Source: Kiritimatiellota bacterium (GTDB lineage Bacteria; Verrucomicrobiota; Kiritimatiellia; JAAZAB01). From it: a stretch of 10,000 nt of DNA. Position 1 is the stretch's first letter, and every line of letters starts with the position of its first letter. A model generated the notes under the pieces. That model did no database searches. It was not told the origin of the DNA and saw only the letters and a program-made list of their open reading frames with translations. The stretch covers positions 1-10,000 of the forward strand of contig VSJD01000033.1 of NCBI GenBank assembly GCA_008636095.1, read 5' to 3'. The position numbers and the translations under genes are program-made. Shown in pieces: positions 1-6,853 of this stretch.

Positions 1-7
1 CGAGACT

Positions 8-1828
8 ATGACAAAGAAGAAACCGCACATGACAGTTCAGAGCCAGGTACGCGAGCCGTATCTGTGCGGGAACGAACCGCCGGAGATTTGTCCTCAGCGG
101 ATCGAGCACGACAGGCACTTATCTGAAGTGTGGACTTCGCGGACGGCAGGGAGCGTGGAAAATAATACGCTCACTTGGCGCTTCATCAAGGATCGAAACG
201 AGACGATTGCCATCCAACCGGTGCAGATTCCCTCAAACGAGACGTTCCTCGGTATTCCCGCAAAAATCAAATCCGCGATGGTGGGCGCAAACGAGATAGT
301 CCGTTTTCTGATTCTTCTGGCACATGGGCAATGTTATGTCGAGGGTGAGCCGAATGAGCCGGACGAGGTAAAGATTCTGGCGGCGGCACGAAAAAAGGCA
401 GGCTATGTTAAGCGCAAGGCATGGGATGATGAGAAGGAAGTGATCAGGAAGCAGGCACATAAGGAATCCGCTGCGAAGTGGCAAGCCAAGTTCATCCAAA
501 AACAGTGTGAGCTATATGCACGGTGGCGTCCGGCAACTTTTGGAAAGGCCCATAAGACCGAGAAGATGCGCCGTATGAAAAAATACCTAGCAGAGATGCC
601 TTCCGATGAGCGGGAGGATAAATTCCGAACGTACATTTGCCGTGAGCTATTCAAAATCAATGAGAAGAAGCACGCGATTATAAGGGCGGCAGCCGAAGAA
701 GAGGCGCAAGCCGAACTCGAAGAAATAGATGCAATCCACGAAATGTTGCAGACGAAGTATACGGAGAATCGGAAGCAGGGCTTTGAGGGAATCACGCTAT
801 ACGAGATCAACGAGTTTATCGGACGGCATGTGAAGAAACCTGTCTCGGTGAATGTGCCAGACGTAGATAACTATACACTGGATGAACGGCTTGCTATGAG
901 AGATGCTATTGTTAAGAAACTGGCGGCGTCTGAAAAATTGCGGGCGATCTACAATTTCATCCTGGCCGAGTGCAAGCCCATGGGTAACTACTTCAACACA
1001 ATCATCCCGGATGCCCACATGCGGGCGCTGGTCGAATTCATCGGCGAGCAGGTCGGCAGCGGCTTGAAGTCGGAAAAGGCGCGGCAGGCGGTCAAGGACA
1101 AGCTCTGCCTCTCTGTCCTGCTCACGTACATCGGCAACATGCCCAAGATGTTTGCGATTTGGGTGCGGGAGTACACCAAGACGCACACGGTTACGCCAAA
1201 GACGGCGCAAGCGGAACTGGCGCGGCGGATCGGCTTCATTGCGGAATGCCCCGGAAAACACGGAGTGCAGTACTATCCAATCGAAGATTTTAGAATAGAC
1301 AGGCATAACGAGGGCGATGAAGCGCTTTATGAGAAGATTATGGCCGGGCAGCGGAGCGAAAAGAAAGAGAGACCACCGGAGGAGATGAAGCCGCTGATAT
1401 ATCCGATAAGCAAGATGCCAGAACCGCCTCCGAAGTTTGAACTTCGGGAAGGTGTCGTCTATCTGTCCGGCAAACAATACGACTGCAAAGCTAAGATTGG
1501 CCAAAAACGGCAAATCTACTTCCGTGAGTTTGTTTCGGAGGTATGGAAAAACATCTCCGCTCAACCCCTGGTTCGCAATGAAACGACGGACAAGCGAACG
1601 TACGTCATCCTCAATGTCTTCAAAATAATGTGCACCATCTATCAGAAGCACAATCCTGACAAGGCCGAGAAGATAAAAAAGTGGGAACATAATCCCAATG
1701 AAATAGATAACACATTTTTTGGGGATAAAGATCGAAAAGACTTTTACGAGTTCACATTCAAGCCTCTCCGCACCATTAACCAAAGTGTATTACCTGCCGG
1801 TAACAGACGAGCTGTGTTTTTGACCTAA
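8..1828 (+). CDS. Unrecognised 606-aa protein with a charged helical middle
   Basis: I do not recognise a family. The frame is open to the left edge and only seven bases precede the ATG at 8, so the true start may lie outside the window; ATG 29 is another in-frame option. Residues about 115-255 are rich in K, E, R and A and look like long helices or a coiled coil. The remainder looks like a soluble, mixed, basic protein. There is no signal peptide or membrane segment, and I could not find a Walker, HTH or nuclease motif by eye. The gene ends just before a strong terminator, so it closes its transcription unit and is not part of the downstream replication operon. A nucleic-acid-related role would fit the basic composition and the neighbours, but that is a guess. 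The ORF is certain; the function is unknown. Confidence 0.8.
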   Translation: MTKKKPHMTVQSQVREPYLCGNEPPEICPQRIEHDRHLSEVWTSRTAGSVENNTLTWRFIKDRNETIAIQPVQIPSNETFLGIPAKIKSAMVGANEIVRFLILLAHGQCYVEGEPNEPDEVKILAAARKKAGYVKRKAWDDEKEVIRKQAHKESAAKWQAKFIQKQCELYARWRPATFGKAHKTEKMRRMKKYLAEMPSDEREDKFRTYICRELFKINEKKHAIIRAAAEEEAQAELEEIDAIHEMLQTKYTENRKQGFEGITLYEINEFIGRHVKKPVSVNVPDVDNYTLDERLAMRDAIVKKLAASEKLRAIYNFILAECKPMGNYFNTIIPDAHMRALVEFIGEQVGSGLKSEKARQAVKDKLCLSVLLTYIGNMPKMFAIWVREYTKTHTVTPKTAQAELARRIGFIAECPGKHGVQYYPIEDFRIDRHNEGDEALYEKIMAGQRSEKKERPPEEMKPLIYPISKMPEPPPKFELREGVVYLSGKQYDCKAKIGQKRQIYFREFVSEVWKNISAQPLVRNETTDKRTYVILNVFKIMCTIYQKHNPDKAEKIKKWEHNPNEIDNTFFGDKDRKDFYEFTFKPLRTINQSVLPAGNRRAVFLT

Positions 1829-1856
1829 CAAATCGCTCACTTTCTCTTTTGCTGTG

Positions 1857-1889
1857 AGGCCGCACCATCGAGGTGCGGTCTTTTTCTTT
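1857..1889 (+). terminator. Rho-independent terminator
   Basis: A perfect 7-bp stem CCGCACC/GGTGCGG (1860-1866 with 1872-1878) encloses the loop ATCGA. It can be lengthened at its base by G-T, G-C and A-T pairs and is followed at once by a T-rich tract (TTTTTCTTT). It starts 28 nt after the stop codon of the 606-aa gene and should end that transcript. Confidence 0.88.
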
Positions 1890-1894
1890 CCCCG

Positions 1895-1922
1895 TTAAGA
1901 GCACTCTTAAGAGTGCTCTTAA
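1895..1922. repeat. Perfect 28-bp palindrome, candidate operator
   Basis: The half-site TTAAGAGCACTCTT is followed by its exact reverse complement, with no spacer and no mismatch. The sequence also contains overlapping CTTAAG units, so it holds smaller dyads. It lies between the terminator and the candidate promoter, 26 bp upstream of the -35 box of the HTH gene. That placement fits an operator or activator site for a dimeric regulator. It has no T-tract of its own and is probably not a second terminator. Confidence 0.7.
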
Positions 1923-1948
1923 GTATTTGCATATCAATGGTTTATGTT

Positions 1949-1976
1949 TTGACGCCACGCCACGATATGTTATGTT
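1949..1976 (+). promoter_or_regulatory. Candidate sigma70 promoter for the HTH gene
   Basis: TTGACG (1949-1954) is separated by 16 bp from TATGTT (1971-1976). A start site about 7 nt further on would fall at or next to the ATG at 1983, so the transcript may be leaderless or nearly so. This matches the lack of a good Shine-Dalgarno before that ATG. Read from the sequence alone. Confidence 0.5.
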
Positions 1977-1982
1977 GGAATT

Positions 1983-2339
1983 ATGAAAAGCGAGAAAAAA
2001 GAACCACAGCCGCACACTACGGACAAGGACGAGTCCTTGAGCGTCGAAGATCTGCTCCGGCGGCACTATGCCGCCAGTGCTGATCGGCAACAAGCTGGCC
2101 TTCAGGGCTGGGCGCGTGGTCTCAGGGACGGTGCCAACCCCGATCTAAACGACCAGGATGCCAGCCGGGCGCTGAACATCTCGGTGGCGGCGGCAAGGGC
2201 TGGCTATTCTCGGCAGGTTTTGTACAGGGCGATAAACGCCGGCACCTTGCGAGCCTTCCACCCCTACGCCGGAGGGCGGGCCCGGATCACCGAGCGCGAG
2301 TTGTCCCAATGGCTGTCGGGCCGGAAGGAGGAAAAATGA
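1983..2339 (+). CDS. Excisionase/MerR-like helix-turn-helix DNA-binding protein (118 aa)
   Basis: Residues about 65-112 read as a compact helix-turn-helix of the excisionase/HTH_17 type. Helix ISVAAARAGYSRQVLYRAI is followed by a short wing with basic residues, then ITERELSQWL, the usual closing strand-helix of this family. Such proteins act as phage or plasmid excision factors or as small transcription regulators. The first 60 residues are polar and charged and look like an extra tail. ATG 1983 is the only methionine start in the frame and has just a weak GGA before it. A promoter and a perfect palindrome lie upstream, so autoregulation is plausible. As the first gene after the terminator, it may control the replication genes that follow. 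The fold is fairly sure; the exact role (excisionase or repressor) is not. Confidence 0.75.
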   Translation: MKSEKKEPQPHTTDKDESLSVEDLLRRHYAASADRQQAGLQGWARGLRDGANPDLNDQDASRALNISVAAARAGYSRQVLYRAINAGTLRAFHPYAGGRARITERELSQWLSGRKEEK

Positions 2340-2444
2340 AGGAGCGTTAATCGGCGGCATGAACTCCGAGAGATTCGTTACACAAAGGAAAACTTAATGC
2401 GCGATCTGGGGGTCAAACAAGCTAAATACAGGAGGCTGAGGATC

Positions 2445-2723
2445 ATGAATAAAAATACAGGCAGAATACAATTATCAGAGGATGGCATGGCCATTGAATT
2501 CCGTCGCGGATCACAAGGCCGTTTGTATGAAATTGATCTGCGACAAATCTTGTCCGCGAGGGATATTGTCGACTGGTACTACCACCTGAAGGACAAGGTC
2601 GACGTTACGCCAGAAATTCTTTGCGATTTCATGGTGGCCATCGAAGAAGCATGCAAACTGCATTTTGGCGCAGATCCTCGCGATTTGTTTTGTGTGGGGG
2701 GGCAGGTCAAGTGGCCGCAATGA
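2445..2723 (+). CDS. Unrecognised 92-aa protein
   Basis: The start is placed at ATG 2445 because AGGAGG (2430-2435) sits nine bases before it. The frame extends upstream to an ATG at 2397 without a comparable ribosome binding site. The protein begins MNKNTGRIQLSEDGMAIEF, which suggests a small beta-rich N-terminus. A helical, acidic second half follows, around DIVDWYYHLKDKVDVTPEI. There is no membrane segment, signal peptide or recognisable catalytic motif. It lies between the HTH gene and the replication protein, where phage-type elements often carry small accessory proteins of unknown role. I do not assign a function. Confidence 0.6.
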   Translation: MNKNTGRIQLSEDGMAIEFRRGSQGRLYEIDLRQILSARDIVDWYYHLKDKVDVTPEILCDFMVAIEEACKLHFGADPRDLFCVGGQVKWPQ

Positions 2724-2742
2724 GGGCGCGCGGCGTTTTTTT
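2714..2742 (+). terminator. Possible weak terminator or attenuator
   Basis: GCCGC (2714-2718) can pair with GCGGC (2730-2734), followed by G and seven T. The stem is short, the loop is 11 nt, and it overlaps the stop codon of the 92-aa gene. A competing pairing joins GGCCGC (2713-2718) to GCGGCC (2743-2748) across the T run. It could terminate or attenuate transcription before the replication gene. Evidence is modest. Confidence 0.3.
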
Positions 2743-2842
2743 GCGGCCGAATTTGAACTCGCAATTAATTATTCGAAGCGTACCAGCGCGCTCACAAGGC
2801 TGATTTGATTTTTGTAGCAATACCTTAAAAGGGTTTAGAGCG

Positions 2843-2932
2843 ATGGAACAACTTGCACAACTAAAAAAATTGGCTTCAGGAATGGGTTTAGGCGGGAAAA
2901 TATCCGGGCAATATAGATACAGAATGGAGTGA
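2843..2932 (+). CDS. 29-aa leader-like small ORF before the replication gene
   Basis: ATG 2843 opens a 29-codon frame that starts MEQLAQLKKLASGMGLGGK and stops with TGA at 2930-2932. The next gene's GTG start lies at 2934, one base later. The purine-rich stretch that would serve as ribosome binding site for that GTG (GGAG, 2926-2929) lies inside the end of this frame. The layout fits translational coupling, in which ribosomes finishing the small ORF open the start of the replication gene. The peptide has an amphipathic, leucine/lysine-containing beginning and a basic, tyrosine-containing end. Its own ribosome binding site is weak. It could be a leader peptide or a chance frame. Confidence 0.4.
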   Translation: MEQLAQLKKLASGMGLGGKISGQYRYRME

Positions 2933-2933
2933 T

Positions 2934-3704
2934 GTGTTGAGATCAATTTCGTCAAATTGGATCCTTGGCGGCTATTACATCAAGGCACGCTGTATTGTGG
3001 ATAGCGCTGTGGCACACGCTCCGCCGCATGTGAGGGAGGTATGGGACTACTTCCTGCGAAAGGCCCTGTTCAAGGACGGCACGTGGCTCAAGCGAGGCGA
3101 AGCGAGCACCAGTTACGCGGAGATTCAGAACGACCTTTCCTGGTGTGTTGGTTGGCGGAAGGAGCGGTATTCGAAGTCACAGTGCGAAAGCGCGATGAAG
3201 TGGCTGAAGAAAGCCGGCATGATAACCACGCGGAGAACCACACACGGCCTCATTGTAACTGTCTGTAACTATGAGAAATACCAGAATCCGGGCAATTACG
3301 AGAGCCACGAAGCTGACCATAGGCAAACCGCAGGAAGTCCACGTCCCCCCGATACCACAGAGAAGAATGATAAAGAAGGGCATAAAGAAGAATCCCTCTC
3401 AGGGGGCGATCAAGTTCATCAAATACTCATAGGAAGCACGCAACTGCGTGCGATGACCGATGAACAGGATCAGAGGGTTCGACAGGATTTTAAGGCAACT
3501 CCGTGTCCCCTGGACTGGGTAGCTTTGGCCCGCCGGACGGTTGCAGAAGCGGAATTAATGACGGAACCGATCCGGAACCCGGCATTATTCTGGCGTCGGC
3601 AGATTCAAAAACATGTGGATGCGGAATTTTACGGAAAAAAACCCGCCGCGCCGACAGGTGACAAAGATTCTCAGGAGAGGTTGAGATCGGCCTTTGTAAT
3701 GTAA
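2934..3704 (+). CDS. Phage replication protein O-like winged-helix initiator (256 aa)
   Basis: Residues about 28-118 have the pattern of the winged-helix domain in phage replication O-type proteins and related initiator/helicase loaders. A helix pair comes first (VREVWDYFLRKALFKDG). Next is a polar stretch with an STSYAEI-type motif, then a recognition helix CESAMKWLKKAGMI. The wing reads TTRRTTHGLIVTVCNYEKYQ. Residues about 120-165 are a hydrophilic linker, and a helical C-terminal part may contact the helicase. Its role would be to bind the replication origin and bring in the helicase. The start is GTG 2934, supported by its tight spacing to the stop of the 29-aa ORF. The primase-helicase follows 26 bp downstream, a typical phage early-region order. 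The domain call is fairly firm; the loader role is by analogy. Confidence 0.68.
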   Translation: MLRSISSNWILGGYYIKARCIVDSAVAHAPPHVREVWDYFLRKALFKDGTWLKRGEASTSYAEIQNDLSWCVGWRKERYSKSQCESAMKWLKKAGMITTRRTTHGLIVTVCNYEKYQNPGNYESHEADHRQTAGSPRPPDTTEKNDKEGHKEESLSGGDQVHQILIGSTQLRAMTDEQDQRVRQDFKATPCPLDWVALARRTVAEAELMTEPIRNPALFWRRQIQKHVDAEFYGKKPAAPTGDKDSQERLRSAFVM

Positions 3705-3730
3705 GCCAGCGGGCATAGGAGGAGAAAAAT

Positions 3731-5716
3731 ATGGATGGCAGGCAAATAAAAGACATGCTGAACCAACGAGCGCAGGACGTATGCGAACTACTGCTGCCTG
3801 GCGGCAAGGTGGAAAAAAACAATTATGTCATTGGGGATATACATAAAACACCCGGAGACAGTTTTAAAATCGGGATCAGCGGTGATAAATGTGGGATATT
3901 TCATGATTTTGCCGATCCTTCCGTAAAAGGGAATAATCTGCTGGAACTTTGGTGCCAAGTGAAGGGTATTCCTTTCCGGGATGCACTGCGCCAGGCCAAA
4001 GAATTCCTGGGTGTTCGAGATGACCCCTGGCAAAGGATGGATGGCAAACGTCTTGTCGGCAGACTGCAGCAAAGTGGCCCCAAAAGGCTGGAGGACGAAT
4101 TAAAGCCGGTGGTTGAAGGCTCTCCGGTCTGGTGCTGGCTGACGGAAACCCGGAAGATTGGGGCCGAAACAATCCGGAAATACAAGCTTGGCGAGGCGTT
4201 CATTCAGAAAGGGCAAAGGCATTGTGTTGTTTTCCCGTTCTTTGATCCGGCCGGCAACCTTGTTCGGATGAAGTTTCGCGATATTGGCGACAAGGGCTAT
4301 ATGTTCCTGCATCCGAAAGCCGCGGATGCGGCAGCATACAAACATGGGGCGCCCCTTCACCTTTTCGGGATTCAGGGAGTCGCAGACAAATCTGATATTG
4401 TCGTAATTTCTGAAGGCGAAATTGATGCGCTTTCATTCGCCGAGTGTGGTTATCCGGCAGTATCGGTTCCTATTGGCGCCCAGCCGCATGACACGTATGA
4501 TAAATGCTCCCACGATGCCTGGATAGAAGCCGATTATGACTGGCTGGAGGCTTTTGTGACGATCTACCTTGCCATGGACGACGACGAACCGGGCCGCCAG
4601 GCCGCCAAGCTCCTGATTCCCCGGCTGGAACGCGAACGGGTCATGGTTGTTGATTATCCTGCAGGTTGCAAGGACGGTAACGAGTGCTTGGTGAAGGAGC
4701 TTGGAATTGACAGCCTGATTGAACATGCCCACGACCTTGATCCGGAGGAGCTTAAAAAACCAAGTCATTTCCGGGAGGAAGTCTGGGAACGCTTTTATCC
4801 GGTGGCAGGTGTCGAACCTGGAGATGATTTACCCTGGTCTACAGAATCCGATCCGGATTCTCAACCGGTTCCGTTTATGTTTCGTGAGAGTGAAGTTACC
4901 CTATGGCACGGTTACAACGGCCACGGCAAAACGATTGCCCTGGATCACTGCCTTATCCATTTTGCGACACGTGGACGGCGGTCCTGTGTAGCAAGCTTGG
5001 AAATGCCTACAAGTATGACACTGCAAAATATTATCCGCCAGGGTATCGGGCGGGGAAAGCCGGCCACACGCGCTGAATTTGATCAAGCTATGGACTGGCT
5101 TGACAAGTATTTGTGGGTATATGACTTCGTAGGCTCCGCGGACTCCCGCAAGGTGATTGAGTGCTGGGAGTATGCCGCCAAAAAATACGGCATCCATCAT
5201 TTTGTAATGGACTCCTTGATGAAGCTTCAGGATGTATCCAATATAGATTTGGATGCACAGAAAGGGTTAATGAACCGCCTGAATGATTTTGCGAAGAAAT
5301 ATAAGGTACATGTCCACTTGGTTGCGCATTCTAAAAAGCCTGATGCGAAGCACCCTAAAGAAAAGAACTGGCCAGGGGAGTTGGATATATCCGGATCGAG
5401 TGATCTGCCAAATGGCGCATGGAACGTCATCTGCATGTGGAGAAATGAGAATAAGCAGAATGACAGAGATAGAATCTATCAGGAATTGAGAAATTCAAGA
5501 TTGGCCGCTGATAAGCGTGTTGAGTTTGAAGCAGAGCTTCAGGAAATTGATCAAAGAAACGATGCCATGTTTATCGTCCAGAAACAAAGAACGACCGGGG
5601 CTTTCCCTTTGCACCGGCAACTATGGTTTGATGGGGGCCGAGAGGGGAGTTGGCAATTTGGGACAGAACGGCATTTCCGCGTAATTACATATGTTGATAA
5701 AGATGTCGGCAAATGA
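3731..5716 (+). CDS. Toprim primase / RecA-fold replicative helicase, T7 gp4 and Twinkle type (661 aa)
   Basis: A bifunctional replication enzyme that makes RNA primers and unwinds DNA at the fork. Residues 1-95 sit where the primase zinc ribbon normally lies, but the cysteines (18, 54, 75) do not form two CxxC/CxxH pairs, so metal binding is probably lost. The Toprim domain shows ISEGEID (226-232, catalytic E228/E230) and AMDDDEPGRQ (281-290, metal-binding aspartates). The helicase domain has Walker A GYNGHGKT (394-401) and Walker B FVMDSL (491-496). HLVAHSKK (529-536) and DISGSSDLPNGAWNVI (552-567) match conserved helicase motifs, and QKQRTTGAFP (617-626) is the likely arginine-finger region. 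Length fits the family. AGGAGGAG (3717-3724) lies six bases before the ATG. It follows the O-like gene and completes the replication module of a phage or plasmid. Confidence 0.92.
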   Translation: MDGRQIKDMLNQRAQDVCELLLPGGKVEKNNYVIGDIHKTPGDSFKIGISGDKCGIFHDFADPSVKGNNLLELWCQVKGIPFRDALRQAKEFLGVRDDPWQRMDGKRLVGRLQQSGPKRLEDELKPVVEGSPVWCWLTETRKIGAETIRKYKLGEAFIQKGQRHCVVFPFFDPAGNLVRMKFRDIGDKGYMFLHPKAADAAAYKHGAPLHLFGIQGVADKSDIVVISEGEIDALSFAECGYPAVSVPIGAQPHDTYDKCSHDAWIEADYDWLEAFVTIYLAMDDDEPGRQAAKLLIPRLERERVMVVDYPAGCKDGNECLVKELGIDSLIEHAHDLDPEELKKPSHFREEVWERFYPVAGVEPGDDLPWSTESDPDSQPVPFMFRESEVTLWHGYNGHGKTIALDHCLIHFATRGRRSCVASLEMPTSMTLQNIIRQGIGRGKPATRAEFDQAMDWLDKYLWVYDFVGSADSRKVIECWEYAAKKYGIHHFVMDSLMKLQDVSNIDLDAQKGLMNRLNDFAKKYKVHVHLVAHSKKPDAKHPKEKNWPGELDISGSSDLPNGAWNVICMWRNENKQNDRDRIYQELRNSRLAADKRVEFEAELQEIDQRNDAMFIVQKQRTTGAFPLHRQLWFDGGREGSWQFGTERHFRVITYVDKDVGK

Positions 5717-5768
5717 TGGTGTACTGAAGAAAACGAATTTGCCGCTTTTTATGATGAGCAGATTGCTT

Positions 5769-5797
5769 TTGACTCCCTGTTGTTATTTTGATATCTT
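5769..5797 (+). promoter_or_regulatory. Sigma70-like promoter of the recombinase operon
   Basis: TTGACT (5769-5774), a 17-bp spacer and TATCTT (5792-5797) form a good sigma70 promoter, giving a start near 5804 and a leader of about 26 nt to the recombinase ATG. The -10 box lies inside an inverted repeat (5779-5813), so binding there would block initiation. Confidence 0.65.
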
Positions 5798-5813
5798 GCT
5801 ATCAAGCAACAAC
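5779..5813. repeat. Dyad over the recombinase promoter, candidate operator or res subsite
   Basis: The inner arms TTGATA (5788-5793) and TATCAA (5800-5805) are perfect with a 6-nt centre. The outer arms GTTGTT (5779-5784) and AACAAC (5808-5813) pair with a one-base offset. The size and place, directly upstream of a serine recombinase gene and over its -10 box, fit a recombinase binding subsite that also autoregulates, as in Tn3-type res sites. It could equally be the operator of the ribbon-helix-helix protein encoded downstream. Confidence 0.5.
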
Positions 5814-5829
5814 AATAAGGGACAACACC

Positions 5830-6504
5830 ATGAAGGCAATCATCTACACGCGGGTATCCACGACCGGCCAAGCGGAAGACGGAATCAGCATGGACGCGCA
5901 GGAAGCAAAAGGGCGAGCCTGGGCAGAACTGAATGGCACGGAGAGTACGATCGTTTTCCGGGATGCCGGACTGTCCGGTAAGCGGGCGGACAATCGCCCT
6001 GGCCTTCAGGAAGCCTTAGGCGCTGTCGGCAAGGGTGACGCCTTGATCGTCTATTCCCTGTCCCGGTTGGCCCGGTCCACGAAGGACACGATCATGATTG
6101 CCGAAGCCCTGGACAAGCGCGGCGCGGATCTGGTGAGCCTGTCAGAGAAGATCGACACCACGACCGCAGCCGGTAAGATGGTGTTCCGCATGCTGGCGGT
6201 CCTATCCGAGTTTGAGCGTGACCAGGTGAGCGAGCGGACCCGCTTCGCCCTGGCCCATATGCGGGCGAGCGGCGAAAAGACCGGTGGGGATGTTCCTTAC
6301 GGCTACCAGCTGGAAGACGGGCGGCTTGCCCCGGACGCGAACGAGCAGAAGGCCATCAAGCTGATTCGCAAGCTGCACGGCAAGGGTTACACGCTGCGCG
6401 GGATTGCAGGGGAACTTGAAGCGCAGGGCTACCGGACGAAGACCGGCCGGACACACTGGCACCCGCAGAGCGTGAAGCAAATACTTGAAAGGGAAGCGGC
6501 ATGA
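5830..6504 (+). CDS. Serine recombinase of the resolvase/invertase family (224 aa)
   Basis: Cuts and rejoins DNA through a serine-DNA link. The N-terminal catalytic domain shows IYTRVS (5-10, nucleophile Ser10 with Arg8), DAGLSGKRADNRPGL (45-59), YSLSRLARS (75-83, Arg79 and Arg82) and the long helix around MLAVLSEFERDQVSERT (121-137). The C-terminal part has VPYGYQLEDGRLAPDANE, then a helix-turn-helix-like region (about 183-222, IAGELEAQGYRTKTG) as in small recombinases with a short DNA-binding end. It is larger than Tn3-type resolvases yet far shorter than phage integrases of the large-serine class. ATG 5830 is chosen over upstream frames because AAGGGA precedes it and the catalytic motif then starts at residue 5. 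Its stop overlaps the next start (ATGA). It likely resolves multimers or inverts or moves a segment; the target is unknown. Confidence 0.92.
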   Translation: MKAIIYTRVSTTGQAEDGISMDAQEAKGRAWAELNGTESTIVFRDAGLSGKRADNRPGLQEALGAVGKGDALIVYSLSRLARSTKDTIMIAEALDKRGADLVSLSEKIDTTTAAGKMVFRMLAVLSEFERDQVSERTRFALAHMRASGEKTGGDVPYGYQLEDGRLAPDANEQKAIKLIRKLHGKGYTLRGIAGELEAQGYRTKTGRTHWHPQSVKQILEREAA

Positions 6505-6671
6505 GGAAGGCGGCTGTCATACATCGGTCGAAGCATGACAAGAATACCCAGCGCAAGGCCGGGAAGCTGGCAGATCACCCCGCCATGAAGGAACTGTCCC
6601 GGATGATCGAAGCCGGTAAAGTGAGCCGCGAGCGAACCCTTGCCTATCTAAAGAAGGGACGGAACCCATGA
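6501..6671 (+). CDS. Unrecognised 56-aa basic protein
   Basis: ATG 6501 overlaps the recombinase stop in ATGA, and its own stop TGA (6669-6671) overlaps the next gene's ATG in the same way. It is therefore a middle gene of a tightly coupled operon and is likely real despite its size. The product is lysine/arginine rich (MRKAAVIHRSKHDKN at the start), with a probable helix around MKELSRMIEAGKVSRER. There is no cysteine, membrane segment or family motif that I know. Its charge would suit DNA or RNA contact or a partner of the recombinase; both are inference. No separate promoter is seen. Confidence 0.65.
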   Translation: MRKAAVIHRSKHDKNTQRKAGKLADHPAMKELSRMIEAGKVSRERTLAYLKKGRNP

Positions 6672-6853
6672 CCAAGACACCTGCCCAACACGGAACCCAG
6701 CCGAAGCAGTTGAACATCCGGCTACCGGAGCATCTTCACCGGAAACTGAAAGCGAAGTGTGCGATGGACGGCCTGCCGATTGCTGGAGCTGTTGAGAAAC
6801 TTGTCCGCGCATATCTGGCCGGCAAGTTTAAGATCACGCTCAAGGAAGACTGA
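6668..6853 (+). CDS. Ribbon-helix-helix (CopG/Arc-like) DNA-binding protein (61 aa)
   Basis: After a 13-residue polar tail comes the classic short strand QLNIRLP (14-20). Helix one follows (EHLHRKLKAKCAMDG), then a turn at LPI and helix two (AGAVEKLVRAYLAG). This is the ribbon-helix-helix fold, in which two chains form one antiparallel ribbon that reads the DNA major groove. Members are plasmid copy or partition repressors, antitoxins and conjugation regulators. No toxin gene sits beside it, so an antitoxin role is not supported; repression of its own operon is more likely. The dyad at 5779-5813 is a natural target. The ATG overlaps the stop of the 56-aa gene. Fold is confident; role is inferred. 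Confidence 0.8.
   Translation: MTKTPAQHGTQPKQLNIRLPEHLHRKLKAKCAMDGLPIAGAVEKLVRAYLAGKFKITLKED

Noticed and set aside
797..1783. A 328-aa open frame on the minus strand
   Set aside because: It lies wholly antisense to the 606-aa gene, has arginine-rich low-quality composition and no motif or ribosome binding site; it is a shadow frame.
2336..2350. Four-codon ORF (MKER) after a strong AAGGAGG, overlapping the HTH stop
   Set aside because: Too short to support as a gene; the ribosome binding site may be a relic or serve another role.
2397..2444. Upstream start for the 92-aa gene, adding 16 residues
   Set aside because: The ATG at 2397 lacks a ribosome binding site, whereas ATG 2445 has AGGAGG at proper distance.
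6668..6853. Toxin-antitoxin pair with the ribbon-helix-helix protein as antitoxin
   Set aside because: No toxin-like gene is adjacent; the 56-aa neighbour does not look like RelE, HicA, Fic or a similar toxin, and the operon is led by a recombinase.
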